Part shown: positions 1 to 8,500 of the stretch, piece by piece
How the letters are laid out: each line of letters opens with the position of its first letter
How positions within the stretch are numbered: position 1 is the stretch's first letter
NCBI GenBank assembly: GCA_900321195.1
Contig: ONVG01000032.1
Span: 1-11,170, forward strand
Length of the DNA stretch: 11,170 bases
Source: an uncultured Eubacteriales bacterium
GTDB taxonomy: Bacteria; Bacillota; Clostridia; Oscillospirales; Acutalibacteraceae
Direction of reading: 5' to 3'
The notes under the pieces: model-generated
Told to the model about the DNA's origin: nothing
Seen by the model: the letters and a program-made list of their open reading frames with translations, nothing else
Databases searched by the model: none
Made by a program: the position numbers and the translations under genes

Positions 1-1266
1 TTTGGTTTTCTGCGGTTTGCTGTCTTTAGCTTCGCTGTCTGTATTTTCAGCTTTATTCGTCAGCAGTATAGCCGGAGTGGGTATGAATTTCGCCGAAGCA
101 GCCGCAAACAGCATTATCGGTATAAGTCTCGGAGGAAACAGTATCATCAGAAGCAGAACGGTCGCCATAGGCTTTTTAAGTGTATGTCCCACAAGTGCCG
201 TTGTGACTATTGCAGTACTGAACAGGACGTTAACGCCGAGCAGCAGGCTCATGGCACAGCCTATGCTTATCCCGCAGAAGATAACGGGGAAGAAATGTCC
301 GCCTTTCAGCCCTGTGTCTATACATATATTTGTCAGCAGAAGCTTTGCTATTGCGATTATCAGAAGCATCACAGCGCCGATCTTTTCCATATCCGCCATG
401 ACCACAGATATCTGATGCTCGCCCGAAAACATTGTCAGCGGAAGGAAAAGTCCGAATATTCCGAGTATAAGACCGCCGCATACGGCACGAAGCACAACAT
501 ATTTTTTCAGATGATGCTCTATCATACCGGTGAGCTTCTTGAATGCAAAATAGATATATCCTGCGGCTATACCGACAAGAACAAGAGGGACGGCATAAAG
601 GTAGTTTTCAGCAGATATCTTGCTGCCCTCAATGCCTTCCATACCCATTTTTATCCCGAAAAGATTATTCATCAGTATGAAAACACCGAATGAGCTTAGT
701 ATCGCTGCAAAGTACAGGACTATCTTTGATGTCTTAGGCAGAGTGGTATCATCATCCGATTCGAGAGGCTCCATAAAACCGAACATGGGGGAGCGGAATA
801 TCGTTCCCAATGTGGCGCTCATTCCGATATAGGTAAGCTCCTGCACCTCTTTGCGAAAGCTTTTCAGCTTGTCGCCGACCCATGTACAAAGTCCGGCAAT
901 AACGCCCGTAAGACCTGCTTCGGGACCGATGCTGGCACCTGCCAGCAGTGGAATAAGCGCGGAAACGATAGTTGAAAAAACATTGTTATACGGGTAGCGT
1001 CCGGTCTTTTTTATTTTGGCTATAACTCCTGTAAGCTCTTCGGGATAGTCGCCGAATTTACGCTTCCATACGCCGATGATAAGTCCTCCTGCTGTACAGA
1101 CACAGATAGTGTAGAAAGGAAAGTTCAACTGCGCGGGAAGATATCCCCACAGAAATTCTATACCATAGTTCATTATCCTCAGAAATCCCCATATGATAAG
1201 ACCGACTATCGAGCCGAGGATGACCGTATAAAGCATAAATAATATATTATTCTTCACCTTGCTCAC
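1..1266 (-). CDS. CLC-family anion channel/transporter, C-terminal end cut by window edge
   Basis: An integral membrane protein with many hydrophobic segments; 422 residues are visible and the frame is still open at base 1. Family signs are GASIGPEAG at residues 110-118, matching the GREGP segment with its gating glutamate (here Glu116), a proline-rich FRSPMFGF helix start near 158-165, and GGHFFP at 322-327, matching the GxFxP motif. CLC proteins move chloride or related anions across the membrane as channels or anion/proton exchangers. The start is the GTG at 1266-1264: AAGGAAG lies 7 bases upstream and an in-frame stop just before it rules out a longer protein. Odd points: the usual GSGIP selectivity segment reads FGDYPE (71-76), and the position of the central tyrosine falls in FPPR (377-380). 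Transported ion and mechanism therefore cannot be assigned. It is divergently transcribed from the PPTase gene and is probably functionally separate. Confidence 0.92.
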   Translation of the reverse strand, partial: MSKVKNNILFMLYTVILGSIVGLIIWGFLRIMNYGIEFLWGYLPAQLNFPFYTICVCTAGGLIIGVWKRKFGDYPEELTGVIAKIKKTGRYPYNNVFSTIVSALIPLLAGASIGPEAGLTGVIAGLCTWVGDKLKSFRKEVQELTYIGMSATLGTIFRSPMFGFMEPLESDDDTTLPKTSKIVLYFAAILSSFGVFILMNNLFGIKMGMEGIEGSKISAENYLYAVPLVLVGIAAGYIYFAFKKLTGMIEHHLKKYVVLRAVCGGLILGIFGLFLPLTMFSGEHQISVVMADMEKIGAVMLLIIAIAKLLLTNICIDTGLKGGHFFPVIFCGISIGCAMSLLLGVNVLFSTAIVTTALVGHTLKKPMATVLLLMILFPPRLIPIMLFAAASAKFIPTPAILLTNKAENTDSEAKDSKPQKTK

Positions 1267-1273
1267 GAGAACA

Positions 1274-1280
1274 CTTCCTT
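1274..1280 (-). promoter_or_regulatory. Ribosome binding site deciding the GTG start of the CLC gene
   Basis: Read on the minus strand, AAGGAAG is followed by 7 bases and then GTG. No ATG lies nearby in frame, and the upstream in-frame TAA closes the frame, so this site supports the GTG start. Confidence 0.75.
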
Positions 1281-1355
1281 GTTATTTCTATTTATTTTCC
1301 TTGCAAGACTGATAACATAACAGAGCGCCTGTTTATTTCTTGCAGTACTGTTTAA

Positions 1356-1384
1356 ATCATACCATAAATCATGAGGTAATTCAA
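1356..1384 (-). promoter_or_regulatory. Sigma-A-like promoter for the CLC gene
   Basis: On the minus strand, TTGAAT (1384-1379) and TATGAT (1361-1356) are separated by exactly 17 bases. Transcription would start near 1349, giving a leader of about 80 bases. The leader contains a small ACAG/CTGT hairpin (1320-1332) but no riboswitch that I recognise. Confidence 0.6.
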
Positions 1385-1470
1385 CGGAAAGCAGAAAATT
1401 AAAAACCGTACCAGAATGCTACCGGATTGTTTTTTAGTTGTAAAAATAGAAAGAATTGTGCAGAAAACAA

Positions 1471-1499
1471 TTGCATCATACTATTAAAAATGATACAAT
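1471..1499 (+). promoter_or_regulatory. Extended -10 promoter for the PPTase gene
   Basis: TTGCAT (1471-1476) and TACAAT (1494-1499) are separated by 17 bases, and a TG one base before the -10 box makes it an extended -10 promoter. The expected start is near 1506, leaving a leader of roughly 105 bases before the PPTase start codon. It is back to back with the CLC promoter; the two -35 boxes are about 86 bases apart. Confidence 0.65.
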
Positions 1500-1530
1500 T
1501 ACTTTGTATATTTTGTTTAAAATAAAAGAT

Positions 1531-1572
1531 GTTCCCGTCGAAAGACGTACCGCTGTAACGGCTTTAAGGAAT
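1531..1572 (+). other. Possible folded leader RNA (three-way junction) upstream of the PPTase
   Basis: Three helices can be drawn by eye. GTTCC (1531-1535) pairs with GGAAT (1568-1572, one G-U). CGTC (1536-1539) pairs with GACG (1544-1547) around a GAAA tetraloop. CCG (1550-1552) pairs with CGG (1559-1561). The first two helices abut and could stack. It lies inside the predicted leader. I do not recognise it as a known riboswitch class, and the stems are short enough that chance is possible. Confidence 0.25.
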
Positions 1573-1611
1573 GTCTGAGATACTTTAATAAAGGACTGTT
1601 GATAACAATAT

Positions 1612-2328
1612 ATGCAGATAAAAATATATACAGCAGATGTCAGGGAACTGGATGATCCGGAGCTGTTCCGCTTTGTCTACAACGGCGTTTCATCCGATAG
1701 GAAAGCAAAAACCGACCGGATGGTGTTCGATAAGGACAAAAAACTGTCTCTCGGCGCAGGCGCGCTGTTAGAGTACGTTCTTGCGGCTCATGGAGTTACC
1801 GACCTGACATTTACGACAGAACATAATAAAAAGCCAAGACTTGCAAATGAGGATGGCATTAAATTCAATATTTCCCATTCGGGAACAAAGGTCATTTGTG
1901 CTGTTTCGGATAATGATATCGGATGTGATGTTGAGCAGATAACGGATATAGATATGGAGATAGCGAAAAGGTTTTTCTTTGCAGAAGAGTATGAAGCCCT
2001 GATGAAATGCGCTGACAGAGCGGAGAGAAACAAGTTGTTTTTTCGCTATTGGACACTCAAGGAAAGCTTTATGAAGGCTACAGGGCTTGGCTTCATGCTT
2101 GCGCTTGATGACTTCTGTATTCTTCTTGACAAGGATGATATTTCCGTCAGACATACAGTGGACAGCAGAAAATACTTTTTCCGCGAATTCTTCCTGAACG
2201 ATGGCTACAGATACGCTGTATGCAGCGCAGACAAAACGGACATTCCTCAAAACCTGATGATCTGCAGCTTCAAGTCATTGCTTAATGATAATGTGTTCTG
2301 TTTGAAAGCTGGCAATGCTGGACTCTGA
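1612..2328 (+). CDS. Sfp-type 4'-phosphopantetheinyl transferase
   Basis: This enzyme transfers the 4'-phosphopantetheine arm from coenzyme A to a serine of carrier domains, turning inactive NRPS carriers into their holo form; it acts in the cytoplasm and needs Mg2+. The 238 residues fit the Sfp class (Sfp itself is about 224). Signature motifs in order: NKKPRL with FNISHSG at 85-91 (His89), IGCDVE at 103-108 with metal ligands Asp106 and Glu108, and WTLKESFMK at 147-155 with Lys150, Glu151 and Lys155. The ATG at 1612 is the earliest possible start because an in-frame TAA lies at 1603. The ribosome binding site is weak: AAAGGA at 1590-1595 is 16 bases from the ATG, longer than usual. It lies 190 bases before the NRPS on the same strand, so it most likely serves that enzyme, though it could also modify other carriers. 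Family call is secure; partner assignment is inference from context. Confidence 0.96.
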   Translation: MQIKIYTADVRELDDPELFRFVYNGVSSDRKAKTDRMVFDKDKKLSLGAGALLEYVLAAHGVTDLTFTTEHNKKPRLANEDGIKFNISHSGTKVICAVSDNDIGCDVEQITDIDMEIAKRFFFAEEYEALMKCADRAERNKLFFRYWTLKESFMKATGLGFMLALDDFCILLDKDDISVRHTVDSRKYFFREFFLNDGYRYAVCSADKTDIPQNLMICSFKSLLNDNVFCLKAGNAGL

Positions 2329-2367
2329 CGGTACTGTGCATGATTACTGCATAGATAATTGTCAGAG
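2323..2367 (+). other. Stem-loop including the PPTase stop codon
   Basis: CTCTGAC (2323-2329) is a perfect 7-base inverted repeat of GTCAGAG (2361-2367). Inside it, CTGTGCA (2334-2340) pairs with TGCATAG (2348-2354, one G-U) around a 7-base loop, giving a long two-part hairpin. The 5' arm contains the TGA stop of the PPTase. The 3' arm overlaps AGAGG (2364-2368), the possible ribosome binding site of the small ORF at 2374. No T-run follows, so it is not a classical intrinsic terminator. A ribosome finishing the PPTase would disrupt the outer stem, which suggests translational coupling. Confidence 0.45.
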
Positions 2368-2387
2368 GTTATAATGCTGTATATGAC
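2359..2387 (+). promoter_or_regulatory. Candidate promoter upstream of the NRPS gene
   Basis: TTGTCA (2359-2364) and TATGAC (2382-2387) have a 17-base spacer. A perfect TATAAT also occurs at 2370-2375, but without a good -35 box at the right distance. Transcription from the first pair would start near 2394, giving a leader of about 125 bases for the NRPS but beginning inside the possible small ORF. The NRPS may alternatively be read through from the PPTase promoter, since no terminator is visible between them. Confidence 0.4.
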
Positions 2388-2505
2388 AATATCACGAGTG
2401 ATAGGAATGAAAGCAATAATGAAAGCAGAAAGAAATCAAAAACCAAGAATAAAGCAATTAAAAAAGCAATTAAAAAATCAAAATGATCAGTATGATTATA
2501 AATAA
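2374..2505 (+). CDS. Possible small basic protein (43 aa), function unknown
   Basis: An open frame of 43 codons begins at ATG 2374, 5 bases after AGAGG, and ends with TAA at 2503-2505, which touches the ribosome binding site of the NRPS. The product is rich in Lys, Arg and Gln, with a repeated KQL pattern near residues 27-33 and a YDYK end; it has no signal peptide and no domain that I recognise, and it is not an MbtH-like protein. Alternative starts are Met12 or Met16. The stretch is far more A-rich than either neighbour, so the frame may be open merely because the DNA is purine-rich. Placement between two genes of one pathway and the stop next to the next gene's binding site favour translation; composition argues against it. 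Confidence 0.3.
   Translation: MLYMTISRVIGMKAIMKAERNQKPRIKQLKKQLKNQNDQYDYK
2451..2474 (+). repeat. 12-base tandem repeat in the A-rich NRPS leader
   Basis: AAAGCAATTAAA occurs twice head to tail (2451-2462 and 2463-2474). Related AAAGCA words occur upstream at 2410 and 2422, also 12 bases apart. The stretch from about 2400 to 2505 is very A-rich and should be poorly structured, which would keep the NRPS ribosome binding site accessible. If the small ORF is real, the repeat encodes its KQL repeats. Confidence 0.7.
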
Positions 2506-2511
2506 AGGAGG
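2504..2511 (+). promoter_or_regulatory. Strong ribosome binding site of the NRPS
   Basis: AAAGGAGG is a near-perfect match to the anti-Shine-Dalgarno sequence and is followed by 7 bases of A-rich spacer before ATG 2519. This fixes the NRPS start and suggests efficient translation. Confidence 0.9.
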
Positions 2512-2518
2512 ATAAAAA

Positions 2519-5500
2519 ATGAGTTTATTAACAACCTGTCTTTGTCAGGTGTTTGAACGCCATTCTGACAAGATATTGCTCACGGACAATTTTTCAGGCC
2601 GCAGCCTGACCGGGAAAGAGCTGCTGGATCACAGCGGAAGGATAGCTGCCGCTCTGAATGCAAAGGGCGCAGGCAGAGGTTCTATAGTTCCGATCATTCT
2701 GCCGCGCTGTCTGGATTATGTTGCGGCTGAGATCGGCTCACTGAGAGCAGGCTGCGGATATGCGCCTATCCTGCCCGAATATCCGCAGGACCGTATCGAT
2801 TACATAATCAATGACTGCAAAGCGTCGGTCATTATAGATGAAGCCTTTATTCGTGAAGCAGAAAAATATGAACCGATAACAGAAAATGTTGAAACTACCG
2901 AGGATGACATTTCCTATCTGATCTATACATCTGGATCAACAGGCAATCCGAAGGGTGTTATCCATACACATCGCTCCTTTTATGACTCACTCGAAAGAGA
3001 TCAGATCATGTGCCGCATGAGAGAGGACGATAAAACACTCGGCATGGTCAGCTTCAGCTTTGCATGGTCTGTGGCAGAGGTCTATGATACATTGATAGTC
3101 GGCGCAAGTCTTGTTATTCTGAATACAGAGGAACGCAAGGATCTGAATTATGTCAGGAATGCGATACGTGAAAACGGTATCACGGTAATGTATATCAATC
3201 CTAATATGCTCAAGCGTCTGGATATACATGATTCCACCCTAAGAGTTGTCAAAACCGCCGGAGAAAGACTTGCTGATTTCTATACGGACGAATATCAGAT
3301 CGTGAATATCTTCGGAACCTCAGAGACCTATTGCGCACTGGCATTTCATCTTGATAAAGCCTATGACAATACGCCTATAGGCAAAGCATATCATAATTGC
3401 CGTGTTGTACTGCTTGACGATAACGGCAAAGAGGTGCCGCCCGGCGAAGAGGGCGAGATATGCATTTGCGGACATCTTGCAAAGGGCTATATGAATCTTC
3501 CCGAACAGACGGCAAAGGTATTTGAAAAGGATCCTTTCTCGGATGATGAAAACAGTGTGCTCTATCATACAAGTGATATGGGCAGACTTCTTTCGGACGG
3601 AAGTGTACTCTATGTTAACCGTAAGGACTGGATGGTAAAGATAAACGGTCAGCGTGTTGAAACAGGAGAGATAGAGGTCAGGCTCGTTACAGATCACCCT
3701 GAGATAGAAACGGCTGTTGTCAAGGCTTTTGAAAACGAATACGGACTTACATATCTTGCGGCTTATTATCAGCTCAAAAAGGGAATGAAATTATCAGCCG
3801 GAGAAATAGAAGCTTCCTTGCGCAAAAAGCTGCCTGACTATATGATACCTCGTTTCTTCGTGGAAACAGAGTCCTTCCCGCTGAACCCCAACGGCAAGCT
3901 TGACCGCAAGGCAATAAAGCCGCCGATGGCAGCTTCCTTCAAGGAGGAATATGCCGCTCCTGAAACAGAAAACGAAAGGAAGCTTTGCGCCGCCTTTGAA
4001 AAGCTGCTTAAATGCGGACAGGTCGGCGTTAATGATAATTTCTTTGCGCTTGGCGGAGATTCGCTGCTTGCGATGACGCTCCAGGCGGACTCCGGTATTT
4101 CAGGTCTTTCATCGGAAATGATATTTAAGGGAAAAACGCCTAAAGGGATCGCTGAAATGCTCGAAAAAGCCGGAACACAGGTATTTTCAGAAAAAGCTCT
4201 TCTTGCAGAATATCCTCTCAGTCCCTTTGAGACGGGTATGTATCTTGAGCAGAAGCTGAATCCTGAATCGAGGATGTATAATCTTATAGGTTACTATCAG
4301 GTCAGCGGTGCTCAGGCACAGCAGATAAAGGAAGCTGTCGAGGATATTTTCCGCAGCCATGAGGCGTTCCATTCAGTTTATCGTGAAAAGGACGGCAGGC
4401 TGATGAGAGTATTGGTCGATGAGATACCCTCCGTTACCATTCAGCAAACAGACGATATCAGCTCTGTCAAGGAGCTTGCGGAAGCGCTGGACAAGACTTA
4501 TGATCTTTCAGGCGGCATCCCCGTAAGCGCAGTTGTATTCACAGACGGCGAAAAGAGTGTTCTTGCGCTGCTCTATCACCATATCATGTTTGACGGCGGC
4601 AGTGATGTTATTTTCAGCAGAGAGCTTATTGCAAGACTTTCGGGCATCACACCGGCTTCAGACAGCTTTGATCTTAGCGGAGCATCCCTTGAGGATAAGG
4701 AAGCTGAATACCGCAGCGGTCTTGAAAAGTACCGCATATTGTTTGCAGACGGAGTTCCCGTTACCGAGCTTCCGCTTAAGGGAACACGTCCGAGGGTGCA
4801 TCCGGAATCCGATACTGATCATTTCTTCGAGATCGGCGGCGATATGCTCAAAGAACTGAAGCAGGCTGCCAGAAGGAAATCGGTCACTGTATTTGACTTG
4901 CTTCTGTCAGCATATTCGATGACCGCAGCAAAATATACAGTGTCGGATGATATTGTTATAAGTGTGCCGGTCAACACCCGTAACGGCAATACACATAATA
5001 CCATTGGTATGTTCGTAAACAATGCTCTTCTCAGGCTTAAGCCTGTCAGGACAAAAATGACGGATGAATATATCAGTGAGGTCAAGGAGGCTGTTTCCGA
5101 ATATATCAAGGAGACCTCCTGTCCCTTTGACCGCCTTGTGTCTGAATTTTCCGGCAGCAGAGATGAATCACGCAGTCTGCTGTCCGATCTGGGTATCAAC
5201 TACATTCCCGTTCAGAACTCTTTCAGTGAAAACGGTGTTACGCTCAACACATCCTACCGCTTGCAGCCCTCAGGAAAGGATATCAACCTTGTTATGCAGG
5301 TCGGCGCTGATAAAATAAACTGCTATCTGCAATATTCGAGTGAATTGTTCGATGATACCGTTATCGGAAACTTTATTGACCAGTTCCGAAGCACTGCGGA
5401 AATGCTCTGCGGAGATCAGTCTGTTACTATTCGTCAGGCGCTTGATCTGCCTGCTTTGCAGAAAAAGGTACTGAAAAGATTTTCTTCGACCGCAGATGCT

Positions 5501-8500
5501 GAAATACCCGTTGTACTGCTGCACAAGCTGTTTGAAAAGAGCGCAAATGAAAATGCGGATAAGACTGCTCTCATCGCAAAGGATAAGACGCTGACATATC
5601 GTGAGCTGAACGAAAGCGCAAATATTGCCGCTCATAATCTTATTGATATGGGCATAAAGACAGGTGACAGCATAGTTCTGCTGCTGCCGAGAGAAAGCTG
5701 CTTTTTCAGCTGCATGTTCGGTGTGAACAAGGCGGGTGCTGCGTTCATTCCCTGCGATCCGCAGTATCCGGCTGACCGTATCCGTTCTATCATAGAGGAC
5801 AGCGGCGCTAAGTGTATTATCACCACCGCCGATAAGCTGGCGGATTATGCTGCTTATAATGCGATCGATGTATCTTCGGTAATTACCGGTGAAAACACCT
5901 CTGAGCCGGATGTAAATGTCAGCGGCGACGATCTTGCATATATGATATACACCTCCGGATCTACCGGAAAGCCAAAGGGCGTTATGCTTCGCCATATAGG
6001 TATTTGTAACTATCTGATGCCGCACCCGGCAAATACACATATCCACTTCCTGAAAAACAATACCGAAACCTATCTTTCTGTTACTACAGTATCATTTGAT
6101 ATGTCATTCAAGGAGCATACTGCTGCGCTCTGCAACGGTAAAACTCTTGTGTTTGCTTCTGAGGATGAAATGAATGATCCACGTCTGCTTGCAGGGCTGA
6201 TGAAGAAGTACGGAGTTGACTGTATGAACGCTACTCCTTCGCGTCTTCAGCAGTATATGGAATATGAGCCTTTCAGAAACGAGCTGGCTAAATGCAGACT
6301 TGTTATGTCGGGAGGCGAAGGCTATCCGATATCTCTCAGAAATGCTATCATGGCTTGTTCGTCCGGAATCAGGATAGTCAACACCTACGGCCCGACTGAA
6401 ATAACAGTCTCCTGTAATGCCGCCGATCTGACCGATGCAGAATATGTTACTATAGGCAGACCGCTTCTTAACTACAGCGAGATAATTGTTGACAAATACG
6501 GCGATACGGCGCCATTCGGTGTAACCGGAGAGCTTTATGTCGGCGGTGTCGGTGTGGCAAAGGGATACCGTAATCTTCCCGAAAAAACAGCAGATGCATT
6601 TGTAGAGTATAATGGTCAGAGAATGTACCGTACAGGCGACTATGCAAAATTCGATAAAAACGGGGATGTCTTTATTCTCGGCAGACTTGACAGTCAGGTC
6701 AAGCTGCGCGGTCTGCGCATAGAGCTTTCCGAAATAGAGGAGCTTATAGCTGCTCAGCCGCATATCAAAAAAGCTGCGGTCATCATTCGCAGCCTTGGCG
6801 GTCAGGATAATCTTTGCGCATACTTTACGGCAGATACAAAAATTGACATTGATGCGCTTCGTGATGAGCTAAAAAAGCATCTGACGCATTATATGGTGCC
6901 TGCTGCTTATATGCAGATGGATGAAATGCCCGTAACTCCGAACGGTAAGACGGATATAAAGCGTCTGCCCGATCTGACAATTGATGAGAAGACAGCAACT
7001 CCTCCTCAGAATGAAATGCAGCAGCGCATATTCGATATTGCATCAGAGGTACTGGGAAACAAGGATTTCGGCATTGAAACCGAATTGTTTGCCGCAGGTC
7101 TTACATCCCTTAACAGTGTGAGCTTCAGCATAAAGCTGAGTGACGCTTTTGGAGTCAATGTGCAGATACGTGATCTGAGAGATAATGACACCGTTAAAAA
7201 GCTGGAGAGCTTTATCACTGCATTGTCGTCCGATAGTCCTGAAGAGTTTGAGATATTTGACGATTATTCCATAACACAGACTCAGGAGGGTATATTCTTT
7301 GAAACAACTTCACATCCGGACAGCACTATCTATAATATCCCCGCTCTTCTGAAGCTTGGAAACGGAATAGAGATCTCAAGACTGAAATCTGCAATTGCTA
7401 AGGCTGTGAACGCTCATCCGTATCTGATGACAGAAATGTTTATTGACAGCAAGGGAGATATCAGACAGAGAAGGAGCGGCAGAAGCTTTGATGAAAGTGA
7501 AATAAAAGAGATCTGCTGCGCCAGTGTTGAAGAGATAGCTTCCGGTCTTGTAAAGCCGTTTGAAATGGAAAACGAAAAGCTTTACCGTTTCAGCATTATC
7601 ATATCCGAAAGCGGAAAATATCTGTTCTTTGATATTCACCACATCATATTTGACGGTGAATCAAAGAAAATACTGCTCCGTGATATTACGTCGGCTTATA
7701 ACGGAGAAGAACTCACTCCCGAAAAATACAGCGGCTATGAAGCAGCTCTGACAGAAAAGAAGCTGCGTTCAAGCGCGCATTATAAAGCCTCTAAAAAGTT
7801 CTATACTGACCTTCTTGACGGTGTGGACAGCGACTGTCTGCCGATAGGCGATATTCTTTCGGACGATCAGCAGCGTGACAGCGGTGTACTGAACAGGATG
7901 GGAAAGGATAATATCGCCGCAATAATAAGAGCTTATTGCGCGGAAAACAATGTCAGTGAAAACGCATTCTGTACTGCTGTGTTCGGCTGGCTTCTCGGAA
8001 AATACTGCGGCAGGGAAGAGGACGCAGTATTTGCTACCATAAACAGCGGCAGAAATGATCCTCGTTTCAGAGACAGCATTTCAATGTTTGTCCGTACATA
8101 TCCCGTATGCTGCAAGCTTGACAGTACCTGTGTTGCCGATTATATCGGAAATGTCGGCAAACAGCTTGCGGACAGTCTTCAGTATGATGTTTACTCCTTT
8201 GCGGAGATCAGCCACGATCTCGGCATTACCGCCGATGTGCTGTTCGTTTACCAGAGTACAATGACAAACGGCAGTGTATTTGATTTTTGCGGAGATAAAG
8301 CTGAGGATGTACCGCTTGTCTTTGAGGAAGAAAAAGCAAAGCTTGAATTCATCATTTACCCCGATGGCGACAGGCTCAGATATCATATTTCCTATGATAA
8401 CGAAGCATTTACCGAGGGATTCATGGAGGATATGCTGGAAACCTATGAACGTGCGCTCGTTGAGTTTGCAAGAAAGGAAAACACCAACGACGTCAGGCTT

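Noticed and set aside
2..693. Plus-strand open frames opposite the CLC gene
   Set aside because: The minus strand gives a continuous membrane protein with CLC motifs through this stretch; the plus-strand frames overlap each other and show no family features.
1267..1350. Fluoride riboswitch upstream of the CLC gene
   Set aside because: CLC-F genes often have one, so I searched the minus-strand leader for its conserved pattern and did not find it; the protein motifs also do not clearly indicate a CLC-F type.
1575..1583. CTGAGATAC, reminiscent of the thiamine pyrophosphate riboswitch core
   Set aside because: The second conserved core (ACCTGATC with the GATAATGCC-type segment) and the pairing stems are absent, so this is a chance word.
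1768..2250. A 160-codon minus-strand frame opposite the PPTase
   Set aside because: The plus strand carries all PPTase signature motifs; the antisense product shows nothing recognisable.
2323..2367. Intrinsic terminator after the PPTase
   Set aside because: The stem is good but no run of T follows its 3' arm, so it is recorded as a stem-loop instead.
2410..2474. A-rich repeats as a CRISPR or phage-like array
   Set aside because: Only two exact 12-base units with no spacers; the words are simple A-rich sequence.
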